The notes under the pieces are model-generated. The model had not been told where the DNA came from. It saw only the letters and a program-made list of their open reading frames with translations, and ran no database searches. Source: Empedobacter sedimenti (GTDB lineage Bacteria; Bacteroidota; Bacteroidia; Flavobacteriales; Weeksellaceae). Taken from it: a DNA stretch of 64,000 bases. Position numbers and translations under genes: made by a program. The first letter of the stretch is position 1, and every line of letters begins with the position of its first letter. Location of the stretch: positions 62,001 to 126,000 of the forward strand of contig NZ_JASCQG010000011.1 in assembly GCF_030005555.1 (NCBI RefSeq), given 5' to 3'. Below, piece by piece: positions 33,889 through 42,136 of this stretch.

Positions 33889-33946
33889 TTTCGATACTAA
33901 ATATTCAATCGAAAATACAATAAAAAATTATGCCAAATTGAATTTA

Positions 33947-34351
33947 TTACGATTTAATTAATTTGTAGCAAGAATTTAATTTTTCTTGAACAGAACTGAT
34001 CTCACAATTTTTTTCAAATCTTTTACTTTGATTGACAACATTAATTGAAAACTTTGATTCAAATTCTAAGCGATCCAACTCTATTTCGTAAAAATTAATT
34101 TGATGATGAATTTGATTAAAATAATAGTTAACCAACTCTTTATACATCATTTTTAATTCTTGATTAAGCTTGATAAACTCGATAAACTCTTGCATTTCTG
34201 TCAAAAATTCAATCATTTGTTTATTAATTTCTGCTTGTTTATCTTTCAGTTCAATTTTTTTTAAATAATCAGTTGATAAAGCAATTTTATCTCCCAAAAG
34301 TTGATGCTTTCTTGTTAATATCAAAGCACATTCTAACGCTTTCTTCATCAT
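33947..34351 (-). CDS. Hypothetical protein, all-helical
   Basis: 134 residues, not recognised. No signal peptide or transmembrane segment. The sequence is rich in Lys, Glu, Leu, Ile and Asn and reads as long amphipathic helices: LSTDYLKKIELKDKQAEINK, MIEFLTEMQEFIEFIK and MYKELVNYYFNQIHHQINFY. Three or four cysteines are present, two near the C-terminus. The start is at 34351 or the next ATG at 34348. It is divergent from rarA. It may be a small DNA- or protein-binding factor, but nothing in the sequence shows this. Confidence 0.6.
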   Translation of the reverse strand: MMKKALECALILTRKHQLLGDKIALSTDYLKKIELKDKQAEINKQMIEFLTEMQEFIEFIKLNQELKMMYKELVNYYFNQIHHQINFYEIELDRLEFESKFSINVVNQSKRFEKNCEISSVQEKLNSCYKLIKS

Positions 34352-34439
34352 TTGTAATTTTTATCTATTGCAAATAAATTAATTCAAAAAGACAAAATAC
34401 GTCGCTGAAAAAACACTTACATTTTGTTGAAACTTTACC

Positions 34440-34447
34440 TAACTTTG
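34440..34447 (+). promoter_or_regulatory. Probable -7 box (TAACTTTG) of rarA
   Basis: TAACTTTG fits TAnnTTTG, 18 nt before the rarA ATG. TTTTG and TTG lie just upstream (34422-34429), closer than the usual -33 spacing. Confidence 0.45.
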
Positions 34448-34465
34448 AAATCTAAATAGGATTTT

Positions 34466-35746
34466 ATGAATGCGCCTTTAGCTGAAAGAATGCGTCCGAA
34501 AACGCTTGAAGAATATATTAATCAAAAACATTTAGTTGGTCCAAATGGACCGATAAAAATGATGTTGCAACATGATATGATTGCTTCTATGATTTTTTGG
34601 GGACCTCCAGGTACAGGTAAAACAACTTTGGCGCAATTAATTTCTGAATTAACTGATCGTCCTTTTTACACGTTGAGTGCAATAAATTCTGGAGTAAAAG
34701 AAGTGCGTGAAGTAATAGAAAAAGCAAAGAATCAGAATTTGTTTTCGGGAACTAAAAATCCGATTTTGTTTATAGACGAAATTCATCGTTTCAATAAATC
34801 GCAACAAGATAGTTTGTTGGGTGCTGTAGAAACAGGCTTAGTTACGCTGATTGGTGCAACAACAGAGAATCCGAGTTTTGAAGTTGTACCAGCTTTGCTT
34901 TCTCGTGCGCAAGTTTATGTATTGAAACATCTCGAAAAAGAAGATTTAGTTGATTTAATAGAGCGAGCTATAAAAAAAGACGCTGTTTTATCAAAATTAA
35001 ATATCGAATTAGTAGAGACTAATGCTTTATTAAGATATTCTGGTGGTGATGCGCGCAAATTACTGAATGGATTAGAGTTAGTGATTAATAGTTTTTCTCC
35101 AACGGATAAAATCATCATCAATGATGAAGTTGTTCATGAGCGTATTCAACAAAATTTAGCCAGATACGATAAGACAGGTGAACAACATTATGATATTATT
35201 TCAGCATTCATTAAATCAATTCGCGGATCAGATCCTAATGGAGCAGTTTATTGGCTAGCTCGAATGATAGAAGGCGGCGAAGATCTTAAATTTATCGCAA
35301 GAAGATTGTTAATTTCTGCTTCCGAAGATGTTGGTAATGCAAATCCCACAGCTATGATTTTAGCAAATAACACTTTTCAGGCTGTTTCTGTTGTTGGTTA
35401 TCCAGAATCCCGAATTTTGTTAAGTCAGTGCGCAATATATTTAGCAAATTCTCCGAAAAGTAATGCGACATACATGGCAATAGGTAAAGCGCAACAAATA
35501 GTGAAACAAACAGGGGATTTGTCTGTTCCGTTACACTTGCGTAATGCACCAACTAAATTGATGAAAGATTTAGATTATGGAAAAGAGTATAAATATTCGC
35601 ACGATTTTCCAGGGAATTTTGCAGAACAAGAATTTTTGCCTGATGAAATCTCAGGAACGACTTTCTATGAACCTGGAAATAATAAACGTGAGCAAGTTGA
35701 TAAGCAATCGCTTAACCAAAAATGGAAAGGAAAGTATGGATACTAA
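34466..35746 (+). CDS. rarA: Replication-associated recombination protein A (RarA/MgsA)
   Basis: 426 residues, standard RarA length. N-terminal [16 protein letters not shown] is the conserved clamp-loader-like start. Walker [10 protein letters not shown] near 50-58, Walker [18 protein letters not shown] near 101-117, sensor 1 [19 protein letters not shown] (arginine finger). The C-terminal RarA/WRNIP1 domain (about 240-420) includes [22 protein letters not shown] and [10 protein letters not shown]. RarA works at stalled replication forks and may rescue collapsed ones. It is alone, with a hairpin right after the stop. Confidence 0.95.
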   Translation: MNAPLAERMRPKTLEEYINQKHLVGPNGPIKMMLQHDMIASMIFWGPPGTGKTTLAQLISELTDRPFYTLSAINSGVKEVREVIEKAKNQNLFSGTKNPILFIDEIHRFNKSQQDSLLGAVETGLVTLIGATTENPSFEVVPALLSRAQVYVLKHLEKEDLVDLIERAIKKDAVLSKLNIELVETNALLRYSGGDARKLLNGLELVINSFSPTDKIIINDEVVHERIQQNLARYDKTGEQHYDIISAFIKSIRGSDPNGAVYWLARMIEGGEDLKFIARRLLISASEDVGNANPTAMILANNTFQAVSVVGYPESRILLSQCAIYLANSPKSNATYMAIGKAQQIVKQTGDLSVPLHLRNAPTKLMKDLDYGKEYKYSHDFPGNFAEQEFLPDEISGTTFYEPGNNKREQVDKQSLNQKWKGKYGY

Positions 35747-35778
35747 AAAATCCCAACTAAATTTTAGTCAGGATTTTT
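35745..35778. terminator. Terminator after rarA
   Basis: Stem AAAAATCC..ACTAAA / TTTAGT..GGATTTTT with a 2-base internal mismatch, beginning at the stop codon. Confidence 0.6.
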
Positions 35779-35937
35779 AAGGTTTAGATTTGGTAAAATA
35801 TGGGTTGGGTTGGTTAATTTATAATTTACAATAAGCATGCCATAAATGTTAACGAAAGTCGTTTTTATGTTAATAAAACAGAAAATATTAAAGTTTTTTT
35901 AAATAAATTGACCCTAAAAGTTTATAAAATAAAGAAA

Positions 35938-36357
35938 ATGAAACAAATACAAATAATAAACGGTCCGAACTTAAATTTACTTGGAGTTCGTGAACCAGAA
36001 ATTTATGGAACTCAAACTTTTGAAGATTATTTTCTTGAATTAAGAAAATTGTTTCCAGATGTTTCGTTACATTATTATCAATCTAATCACGAAGGAGATA
36101 TTATAGATAAAATTCACGAAGTTGGGTTTACTTATGACGGTATTGTGTTAAATGCTGGTGCGTATACGCATTATTCGTATGCAATAGCAGATGCAATAAA
36201 AGCAGTAACAACAAAGGTTGTAGAGGTACATATTTCAGATATTTATGCAAGAGAAGGATTTCGTGCAATAAGTGTGACTGGAGTTAATTGTTTGAAAATT
36301 ATTTCTGGCAAAGGTTTGCCTGGTTATGTAGAGGCGGTTGAAGAATTTTTGAAATAA
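35938..36357 (+). CDS. aroQ: 3-dehydroquinate dehydratase, type II
   Basis: 139 residues from ATG 35938; the frame is open upstream but the conserved start MKQIQIINGPNLNLLG is here. Type II motifs: INGPNLNLLGVREPEIYG (catalytic Tyr), LNAGAYTHYSYAIADAI, the active-site loop HISDIYAREGFRAIS (His near 98) and GLPGY at the C-terminus. It dehydrates 3-dehydroquinate in the shikimate pathway, and the enzyme acts as a dodecamer in known examples. Upstream are about 190 nt without another gene. Confidence 0.95.
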   Translation: MKQIQIINGPNLNLLGVREPEIYGTQTFEDYFLELRKLFPDVSLHYYQSNHEGDIIDKIHEVGFTYDGIVLNAGAYTHYSYAIADAIKAVTTKVVEVHISDIYAREGFRAISVTGVNCLKIISGKGLPGYVEAVEEFLK

Positions 36358-36403
36358 TTCATTATTATTCATTAACTTAACCACTCTAAAAACAATCAAT
36401 CTT

Positions 36404-36727
36404 ATGAAAAACGTACTTTTTACCCTTGGTGTGGCATTAACTATTTTTAGCTGTAATGCAAAACCTGATAAAGATGATCCGGAATTGCGAGAACAAGCAA
36501 TGACTTCTTGCGAACAAGCTGCATTACAACCAACAATGTCTGCTGAAAAAAAAGCTTTAGTAAAAGATTACTGCAGTTGTGCAACAGATAAAATGTTAGG
36601 AGAATTTACTTATGCAGAAATGATGCAGATGAATAGTCCGTCAAAAGAATTACAAGATCGCTTAATGAAATTAGTTGATCCTTGTTTGAAAGAATTGCAA
36701 ACAAAGTCTGCAGAAATTGGAGAATAA
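36404..36727 (+). CDS. Small cysteine-containing lipoprotein, unknown function
   Basis: 107 residues. A lipoprotein leader ends in TIFSC (Cys about 18). The mature part has four more cysteines in SCEQAALQ, DYCSCATDK and DPCLKELQ, spaced so as to allow two disulfides or a metal site, with helical character. The family is not recognised. It follows aroQ by 47 nt on the same strand and ends at a hairpin. Confidence 0.7.
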   Translation: MKNVLFTLGVALTIFSCNAKPDKDDPELREQAMTSCEQAALQPTMSAEKKALVKDYCSCATDKMLGEFTYAEMMQMNSPSKELQDRLMKLVDPCLKELQTKSAEIGE

Positions 36728-36740
36728 ATAATAGAACAAT

Positions 36741-36772
36741 AAAAAAGTCGAAACTTAGTTTCGACTTTTTTA
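36741..36772. terminator. Bidirectional terminator between the small lipoprotein gene and engB
   Basis: Perfect stem AAAAAAGTCGAAAC / GTTTCGACTTTTTT around TTA, placed between convergent genes. Confidence 0.88.
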
Positions 36773-36773
36773 T

Positions 36774-37406
36774 TTAATATTCTTTTTTGTATTGTTCTTT
36801 CTTGAATTCGTCTACAAGGTGTTCATTCAAACTATCAATGTAGCCAAGTATTTCTAATTTTCCTACTTTACTTGAAGCAGAGCTCACGAAAATTTTTGGT
36901 AATTCTTCCCATTTTTTCAAAAGCTCATTTTTATAATGATTCAAGTTTTTTTGCATTTGAGCACTTGTTAACTTGTCTAACTTTGTGAAAACAATAGAGA
37001 ATGGAATTTGTTTGTTCCCAAGCCATTCCATGAATTGTAAATCGATAGCTTGTGGAGTATGACGCGAATCAATTAATAAAAAAACGTTAACCAAGTTTTT
37101 TCTAAATTCGATATAATCGTAAATCATTCGGTTAAATCCTCCACGAACTCCTTTTGGAGCTTTCGCAAAACCATATCCAGGTAAATCAGCCAAATACCAA
37201 GTGTCATCCATCTCGAATGTATTGATTAATTGTGTTTTACCAGGTGTTGCAGAAGTTTTAGCAAGTGATTTGCGTTCTGCTAACATGTTGATTAAAGATG
37301 ATTTACCAACATTAGATCGTCCAATAAATGCATATTCAGGTTTGAATGGCGGAGGACAATCTGTATATTTTTGTGAACTTTTTACAAATTCAGCTTTCTT
37401 AATCAT
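36774..37406 (-). CDS. engB: Ribosome biogenesis GTP-binding protein EngB/YsxC
   Basis: 210 residues. GTPase motifs: G1 GRSNVGKSS near 28-36, G2 AKTSATPGKTQLI, G3 DLPGYGFAK near 74-82, G4 FTKLDKLT and G5 VSSASSKVG. The start IKKAEFVKSSQKYTDCP is family-typical. EngB helps late 50S assembly. It lies 3 nt downstream of the alpha/beta hydrolase gene on the same strand; the two are cotranscribed. Confidence 0.95.
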   Translation of the reverse strand: MIKKAEFVKSSQKYTDCPPPFKPEYAFIGRSNVGKSSLINMLAERKSLAKTSATPGKTQLINTFEMDDTWYLADLPGYGFAKAPKGVRGGFNRMIYDYIEFRKNLVNVFLLIDSRHTPQAIDLQFMEWLGNKQIPFSIVFTKLDKLTSAQMQKNLNHYKNELLKKWEELPKIFVSSASSKVGKLEILGYIDSLNEHLVDEFKKEQYKKEY

Positions 37407-37409
37407 AAA

Positions 37410-38192
37410 TTATGCTTTTGTTGCTGGATCAATTTGTTTTTCGACCAACCATTTGTATAAAATTTCATTAAATAATTCAGGATGTTCCATCATTGGTGCA
37501 TGTCCACATTTGTCAATCCAAAATAAACTTGCATCTGGTAATTCTTCTTCAAATTCTATTGCAACTTCCGGAGGTGTAACATTATCTTGTTTTCCCCAAA
37601 TTAAACATACAGGCATTTTGATGTCTTTCAAATCATCTTTCATGTTAGATTTGATTGCATCTCTTGCAATGTATAAAGTTTTGATTGCTTTATTTCTATC
37701 GTTAACAGTATTGAAAACGTCATCAATAATTTCTTTAGTAGCTACATTTGGATCGTAAAAAACTTCGCGTGTTTTACGTTCAACATATTCATAATTACCA
37801 CGTTTTGGATAAGTTTCTCCAAAAGATTTTTCGTATAATCCTGAACTTCCTGTTAAGCAAAGCGCTTTTACATATTCCGGATGTCTGTGACATACCATTA
37901 ATCCAATGTGACCTCCCAAAGAATTTCCGACTAAAATAGCTGGCTCTTTTACAACTTCTTCAATAAAACTCGCAACATGTTTTGCAATATTCTTGATATT
38001 GGTATTGATAACAGATAGCGAATACAAAGGTAATTCTGGTGCGAAAACCTTGTACCCTCTTTTTGCGTAAAATTCTGTAAGAGAGCTGAAATTACTAAGT
38101 TCACCCATTAATCCATGAAGTAAAACAATAGGTTGTCCTTCTCCTTCTTCTATGTAAGAGAACTTATCTTTCTTTTTTAAGCTAAAAAACAT
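37410..38192 (-). CDS. Alpha/beta hydrolase
   Basis: 260 residues, single alpha/beta-hydrolase domain. Oxyanion-side motif VLLHGLMG near 30-37, nucleophile elbow GNSLGGHIGL (GxSxG, Ser near 97), a catalytic-acid region LIWGKQDNVTPP near 205-216 and catalytic His in CGHAPMMEHPE near 234-245. No signal peptide, so it is cytoplasmic. The substrate is not readable; family members include carboxyl esterases and C-C hydrolases. It is the first gene of a unit with engB, with a -7 box 19 nt before the ATG, and is divergent from mraZ. Confidence 0.88.
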   Translation of the reverse strand: MFFSLKKKDKFSYIEEGEGQPIVLLHGLMGELSNFSSLTEFYAKRGYKVFAPELPLYSLSVINTNIKNIAKHVASFIEEVVKEPAILVGNSLGGHIGLMVCHRHPEYVKALCLTGSSGLYEKSFGETYPKRGNYEYVERKTREVFYDPNVATKEIIDDVFNTVNDRNKAIKTLYIARDAIKSNMKDDLKDIKMPVCLIWGKQDNVTPPEVAIEFEEELPDASLFWIDKCGHAPMMEHPELFNEILYKWLVEKQIDPATKA

Positions 38193-38211
38193 TTACTCGT
38201 TATTAAGTCGA

Positions 38212-38219
38212 CAAATTTA
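38212..38219 (-). promoter_or_regulatory. Probable -7 box (TAAATTTG) of the hydrolase-engB unit
   Basis: TAAATTTG on the minus strand fits TAnnTTTG; the ATG at 38192 is 19 nt downstream. Confidence 0.4.
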
Positions 38220-38397
38220 ATTAATTATATTTTTTTAATAGGGGTTTATGTAAAAAACTTTAATAAATGATGAAGAAAGAGAATATTAGCAAGGTCTATA
38301 TAAAAAATAATTTATCTTAAAAACTAGTGTATAAGGATGTTTTAGCTTAACTCATTGATTCTAAATTTAGAATTGTTGATAACTATTTCAATAAAAG

Positions 38398-38440
38398 TGG
38401 TAAAAAATGGTAATATGTGGTAATATTTTTTCTATTTTTG
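38398..38440 (+). promoter_or_regulatory. dcw operon control region: three TGGTA boxes and a -7 box
   Basis: TGGTA occurs at 38398, 38408 and 38418, an exact 10-bp period (TGGTA-N5-TGGTA-N5-TGGTA). In E. coli, MraZ binds three TGGGN repeats with 5-nt spacers upstream of its own operon, so these are probable MraZ operators. TATTTTTG at 38433-38440 (TAnnTTTG) is the -7 box, and the repeats cover where the -33 element would be, which suits repression. The GTG start of mraZ is only 13 nt past the -7 box. Confidence 0.65.
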
Positions 38441-38453
38441 AAAAAAATCTATC

Positions 38454-38915
38454 GTGAATTCACTAATTGGTACATATGAGTGTAAGGTCGATACAAAGGG
38501 AAGACTCCCAATACCAGCGGGTTTGAAGAAACAATTGGCTGATTATTTGGAAGATGGCTTTGTGTTGAAGCGCTCTGTGTTTCAAAATTGTTTAGAGCTT
38601 CACCCGATGAAAGAGTGGGAGAAAGTGATGAATGATTTGAATAAATTGAACCGATTTGTGAAAAAAAATAACGATTTCATTCGAATTTTTACCGCAGGTG
38701 TAAAAATTGTTGAAGTTGATGCGAATGGAAGAGTGCAAATTTCAAAAGATTTAGTGAAATTTGCGGACATTAATAAAGAGGTAGTGTTAAATTCTTCTGT
38801 TAACATGATAGAGATTTGGGATAAAGATAAATACGAAGAATCTATTAATGTTGATGATATCGATTTTGCGTCGTTAGCAGAAGATGTAATGGGAAATTTA
38901 GGTGTAGATGAGTGA
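38454..38915 (+). CDS. mraZ: Division/cell wall cluster transcriptional regulator MraZ
   Basis: 153 residues from a GTG start (GTGAATTCACTAATTGG), confirmed by the conserved N-terminus SLIGTYECKVDTKGRLPIPAG. Two SpoVT/AbrB-type repeats are visible: DTKGRLPIPAGLK (about 12-24) and VDANGRVQISKDLV (about 88-101), each with the DxxGR signature. MraZ is a DNA-binding regulator of the dcw operon, expected to form ring oligomers that bind three direct repeats, which are present just upstream. Its stop overlaps rsmH by 8 nt. Confidence 0.95.
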   Translation: MNSLIGTYECKVDTKGRLPIPAGLKKQLADYLEDGFVLKRSVFQNCLELHPMKEWEKVMNDLNKLNRFVKKNNDFIRIFTAGVKIVEVDANGRVQISKDLVKFADINKEVVLNSSVNMIEIWDKDKYEESINVDDIDFASLAEDVMGNLGVDE

Positions 38916-39813
38916 ATATCATAATCCAGTATTATTAAAAGATAGTGTTGATGCGTTAATTATTAACGAATCAGGTATATATGTAGATTGTACGTTCGGG
39001 GGTGGAGGGCACTCTCGTGAAATATTAAATCGCTTAGATCAAAACGGGAAATTATTTTCGTTTGATCAAGATGTTGATGCGATTCGTAATAAAATGGACG
39101 ATTCTCGTTTCGAATTAATTGAACAGAATTTTAGATTTCTAAAAAATAATCTAAAAATTCGTGGAGTGAAGCAAGTAGATGGTGTTTTAGGTGATTTGGG
39201 AGTTTCGTCTCATCAATTTGATACACCAGAACGTGGTTTTTCAACTCGTTTTGATGGAGAATTGGATATGCGAATGAATCAGAATGCTAAGCTTTCTGCA
39301 AAGACAATTATTAACGAATACGAAGAAGAAGATTTAGCAAGAATCTTTTATGATTTTGGTGAATTACAAGGTTCATATCGTTTGGCAAGAGAAGTTGTAA
39401 AAGCAAGAGCTGATAAACAAATTGAAACAATTGATGAGTTGAAACAAATTTTTTCATTTATTCCAAAAATGAAAGAAAATAAATTTTTTGCTCAAATGTT
39501 TCAGGCGTTACGTATCGAAGTGAATGATGAAATGGCAGCGTTAAAAGATATGCTTTCGCAATGTACGGATGTCGTAAAACCAGGCGGAAGATTGGTGATT
39601 ATTTCGTATCATTCATTAGAAGATCGATTAACAAAACGATTTATGAAAAACGGAATGTTTGAGGGAGAGCCTGAACGTGATGTTTTTGGGAATTGGTCAG
39701 CACCTTTTAAGCCTTTGCAATCAAAGGTAATTGTGCCAACACAAGAAGAAATTAACGAGAATCCAAGAGCAAGAAGCGCTAAAATGCGAATTGCAGTGAG
39801 AAACGAAGATTAA
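38908..39813 (+). CDS. rsmH: 16S rRNA (cytosine(1402)-N(4))-methyltransferase RsmH
   Basis: 301 residues. N-terminal YHNPVLLKDSVDAL and the SAM-binding YVDCTFGGGGHS (GGGGHS loop) are family signatures; further motifs are DGVLGDLGVSSHQFDTPERG, RLDMRMN-like ELDMRMNQ, and ISYHSLEDRLTKRFM. It methylates C1402 of 16S rRNA. It overlaps mraZ by 8 nt and is the usual second gene of the dcw cluster. Older name mraW. Confidence 0.96.
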   Translation: MSEYHNPVLLKDSVDALIINESGIYVDCTFGGGGHSREILNRLDQNGKLFSFDQDVDAIRNKMDDSRFELIEQNFRFLKNNLKIRGVKQVDGVLGDLGVSSHQFDTPERGFSTRFDGELDMRMNQNAKLSAKTIINEYEEEDLARIFYDFGELQGSYRLAREVVKARADKQIETIDELKQIFSFIPKMKENKFFAQMFQALRIEVNDEMAALKDMLSQCTDVVKPGGRLVIISYHSLEDRLTKRFMKNGMFEGEPERDVFGNWSAPFKPLQSKVIVPTQEEINENPRARSAKMRIAVRNED

Positions 39814-39816
39814 TAA

Positions 39817-40176
39817 ATGGCAAAAAAGAAAAAAATATTACCAGAGAAAAAAACTTTTACAGGTTTGTTAAGAGGTGAGTTTTTGATAAAAACTGGCTCA
39901 GAACAAAACTGGAAGTTTATGTTGTATTTGGTAGGTTTAGCTTTTTTGAGTATTTCGAGTTCGCATTTGGTAGATCGTAAAGTAGTTCGCATTGCAGAAT
40001 TACAGGATAAAGTTGAAGATTTAAAATCTCAGTATACAGATAAGCATCGCGATTTAATGCGTATGCAATTAGAAACGGAAATTTTGGAGCGTACAGCAGT
40101 GTATGGTCTAAAAATTCCAGATAGACAACCTTATTATATTGTAGACAAAGTTTATGACGACGTCATCGAAAAATAA
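39817..40176 (+). CDS. ftsL: FtsL-like cell division protein
   Basis: 119 residues, bitopic: a Lys-rich cytoplasmic N-terminus, one transmembrane segment (about 34-52, MLYLVGLAFLSISSSHLV), then a periplasmic leucine-zipper-like coiled coil (VRIAELQDKVEDLKSQY, then EILERTAVYGLKIPDR). This is the Bacteroidota FtsL type, with a longer N-terminus than E. coli FtsL. FtsL with FtsB and FtsQ activates septal peptidoglycan synthesis by FtsW/FtsI. The position between rsmH and ftsI is the canonical one. Its 3' end overlaps ftsI by 23 nt. Confidence 0.85.
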   Translation: MAKKKKILPEKKTFTGLLRGEFLIKTGSEQNWKFMLYLVGLAFLSISSSHLVDRKVVRIAELQDKVEDLKSQYTDKHRDLMRMQLETEILERTAVYGLKIPDRQPYYIVDKVYDDVIEK

Positions 40177-42136
40177 AAACAATATGGTCATCAAAGGATG
40201 GGTATTTGCCGGCGCGCTTGCGATATGGGCCATCTTTATTATTGTTTTTATGTTTCGTATCAATATTGTAGAAGGTGTTGAATTAGAGCGTTTTGCTGAA
40301 AAAAATAATTTCAGATTAGATACCGTTGCTGCAGAGCGTGGTAACTTGTATGCATCAAACGGAGCTTTGATGGCGACAACCGTAACTAAGCATAATATTT
40401 ATGTGGATTTATCGGTGATTAAAGATGAGTTATTTAAAACAGAAATGCATAATCTTGCCGATTCTTTAGGTAAGATGTTTACAAAATCTCCTTCTTATTT
40501 TTACGACAAATTTTCTACAGAACGTAAAAAGAAGAATCGCTACATGATGTTAGTGAAAGATTTGGATTATGAACAATATCAACGTATCAAAAAATTTCCA
40601 ATTTTTAACAAAGGTCAAAACAAAGGAGGTTTTATTCATGAAACTGAATCAAAACGTGAGTTAATCGTTCAAGATATAGGTGTACGTACAATTGGTTACG
40701 ATGATCGTCGCGGAAAAGTTGGATTAGAAGGGGCTTATTCTGATTTGTTAAGTGGTGTTGAAGGTCGTCGTTGGGAACAATTCATGGGGCGTGGTAAATG
40801 GAAACCAATGAAAAGTTGGGAGCAAGAACCACAAGCTGGTTCGTCAGTTTACACAACAATTGATGCAGATTTACAAATGGTTGCTTACGATGCACTTTAT
40901 AAACAGCTTTCTGAGTTTGAAGCTCAACACGGAAGTGTAGTTGTAATGGAAGTTGAAACGGGTAAAGTTCGTGCGATTGTAAATTTATCTCGTAAAAAAG
41001 ACGGAACATATATAGATGATTATAACTATGCTGTAGGAGAAGCTGCAGAGCCAGGGTCAACTTTCAAAGCGGTGTCTTTGTTAGCTGCTATGGATGATGG
41101 GTATATCAATAAAAATTCTACTGTACAAACAGGTGGCGGAAGTTATAAGTTTTATGGTCGTACCATTACAGATACACATGGTTATGGAACATTAACTGTA
41201 GATGGAGTAATAAAAAAATCATCTAATATCGGAACTGCAAAATTGATTAATCAATATTATGGAGAAAATCCAAATGCATTTTTTGAGAAATTAGATAAAT
41301 GGCATATGACACAACCATTAGGTGTTGATATTTTAGGGGAAGGTCGTCCTATTATGCATCGTCCTGATAGTAAAGTGTGGAGTAATATTACTTTGCCAGT
41401 TATGGCTTATGGTTATGGTTTACAATTGACACCAATTCAGATTGTAACTTTTTATAATGCAGTTGCAAACAACGGAAAAATGTTGAAACCATTATTCATG
41501 GATAAAATCACGAAAAAAGGTGAACCTGACGTGAATTTTAAACCAGTTGTTTTGGTTGATCAACTGACTTCCTTAGAAAATGTAAAGCAAATGCAAGAAA
41601 TGCTACGTGGTGCAGTAGAGCAAGGAACTGGTCGTATTATTAGTAATAGTAATTATGATATTGCAGGTAAAACTGGGACAGCTCGTGTTGATTATTGGAA
41701 AAAAGATGGAAAAGGAATGCAGTATCGCGCTTCTTTTGCAGGGTATTTTCCAGCAGAGAAACCTAAATACTCTTGTATTGTAGTTGTGCATAAACCAAAT
41801 ACTGCAAAAGGGTATTATGGTGGTAGTGTAACAGCGCCTGTTTTTAAGAAAATTGCTGATTGGGTATATTCAAAAACTCCAATACCTTTGCCTCGCGATT
41901 TAGTGAAAAAGAACGCGGTAAAAGAGTTTAGAAAAGGAGATAAAATAAATGTAAGTGAATCTAAAAGTGTTGTGCCAAATGTAACTGGTCATACAGGTAC
42001 TAAAGCAATTCCAGCATTAGAAAATTTAGGTTTAGACGTACAATATTCAGGATTTGGAAAGGTAATTAATCAATCCATTCCTGCAGGAACAAGATTTAAG
42101 AAGGGTGAGACAATTTATTTAATGTTGGAAGGATGA
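40154..42136 (+). CDS. ftsI: Penicillin-binding protein FtsI (PBP3) with C-terminal PASTA domain
   Basis: 660 residues from ATG 40154; an ATG at 40184 is an alternative that removes 10 residues and the overlap with ftsL. One N-terminal transmembrane segment (about 15-36), a dimerisation domain, then the transpeptidase domain: SxxK in EPGSTFKAVS (Ser near 303), SSN in KKSSNIGTAKL (about 357-359), and KTG in IAGKTGTARVDY (about 508-510). The C-terminus has one PASTA-like domain (about 600-658). It crosslinks septal peptidoglycan and partners with FtsW. The stop overlaps murE by 4 nt. Confidence 0.95.
   Translation: MTTSSKNKNNMVIKGWVFAGALAIWAIFIIVFMFRINIVEGVELERFAEKNNFRLDTVAAERGNLYASNGALMATTVTKHNIYVDLSVIKDELFKTEMHNLADSLGKMFTKSPSYFYDKFSTERKKKNRYMMLVKDLDYEQYQRIKKFPIFNKGQNKGGFIHETESKRELIVQDIGVRTIGYDDRRGKVGLEGAYSDLLSGVEGRRWEQFMGRGKWKPMKSWEQEPQAGSSVYTTIDADLQMVAYDALYKQLSEFEAQHGSVVVMEVETGKVRAIVNLSRKKDGTYIDDYNYAVGEAAEPGSTFKAVSLLAAMDDGYINKNSTVQTGGGSYKFYGRTITDTHGYGTLTVDGVIKKSSNIGTAKLINQYYGENPNAFFEKLDKWHMTQPLGVDILGEGRPIMHRPDSKVWSNITLPVMAYGYGLQLTPIQIVTFYNAVANNGKMLKPLFMDKITKKGEPDVNFKPVVLVDQLTSLENVKQMQEMLRGAVEQGTGRIISNSNYDIAGKTGTARVDYWKKDGKGMQYRASFAGYFPAEKPKYSCIVVVHKPNTAKGYYGGSVTAPVFKKIADWVYSKTPIPLPRDLVKKNAVKEFRKGDKINVSESKSVVPNVTGHTGTKAIPALENLGLDVQYSGFGKVINQSIPAGTRFKKGETIYLMLEG

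Noticed and set aside
38268-38321. 17-codon frame (MMKKENISKVYIKNNLS) upstream of mraZ
   Set aside because: AT-rich, Lys/Asn-biased chance frame without further support.
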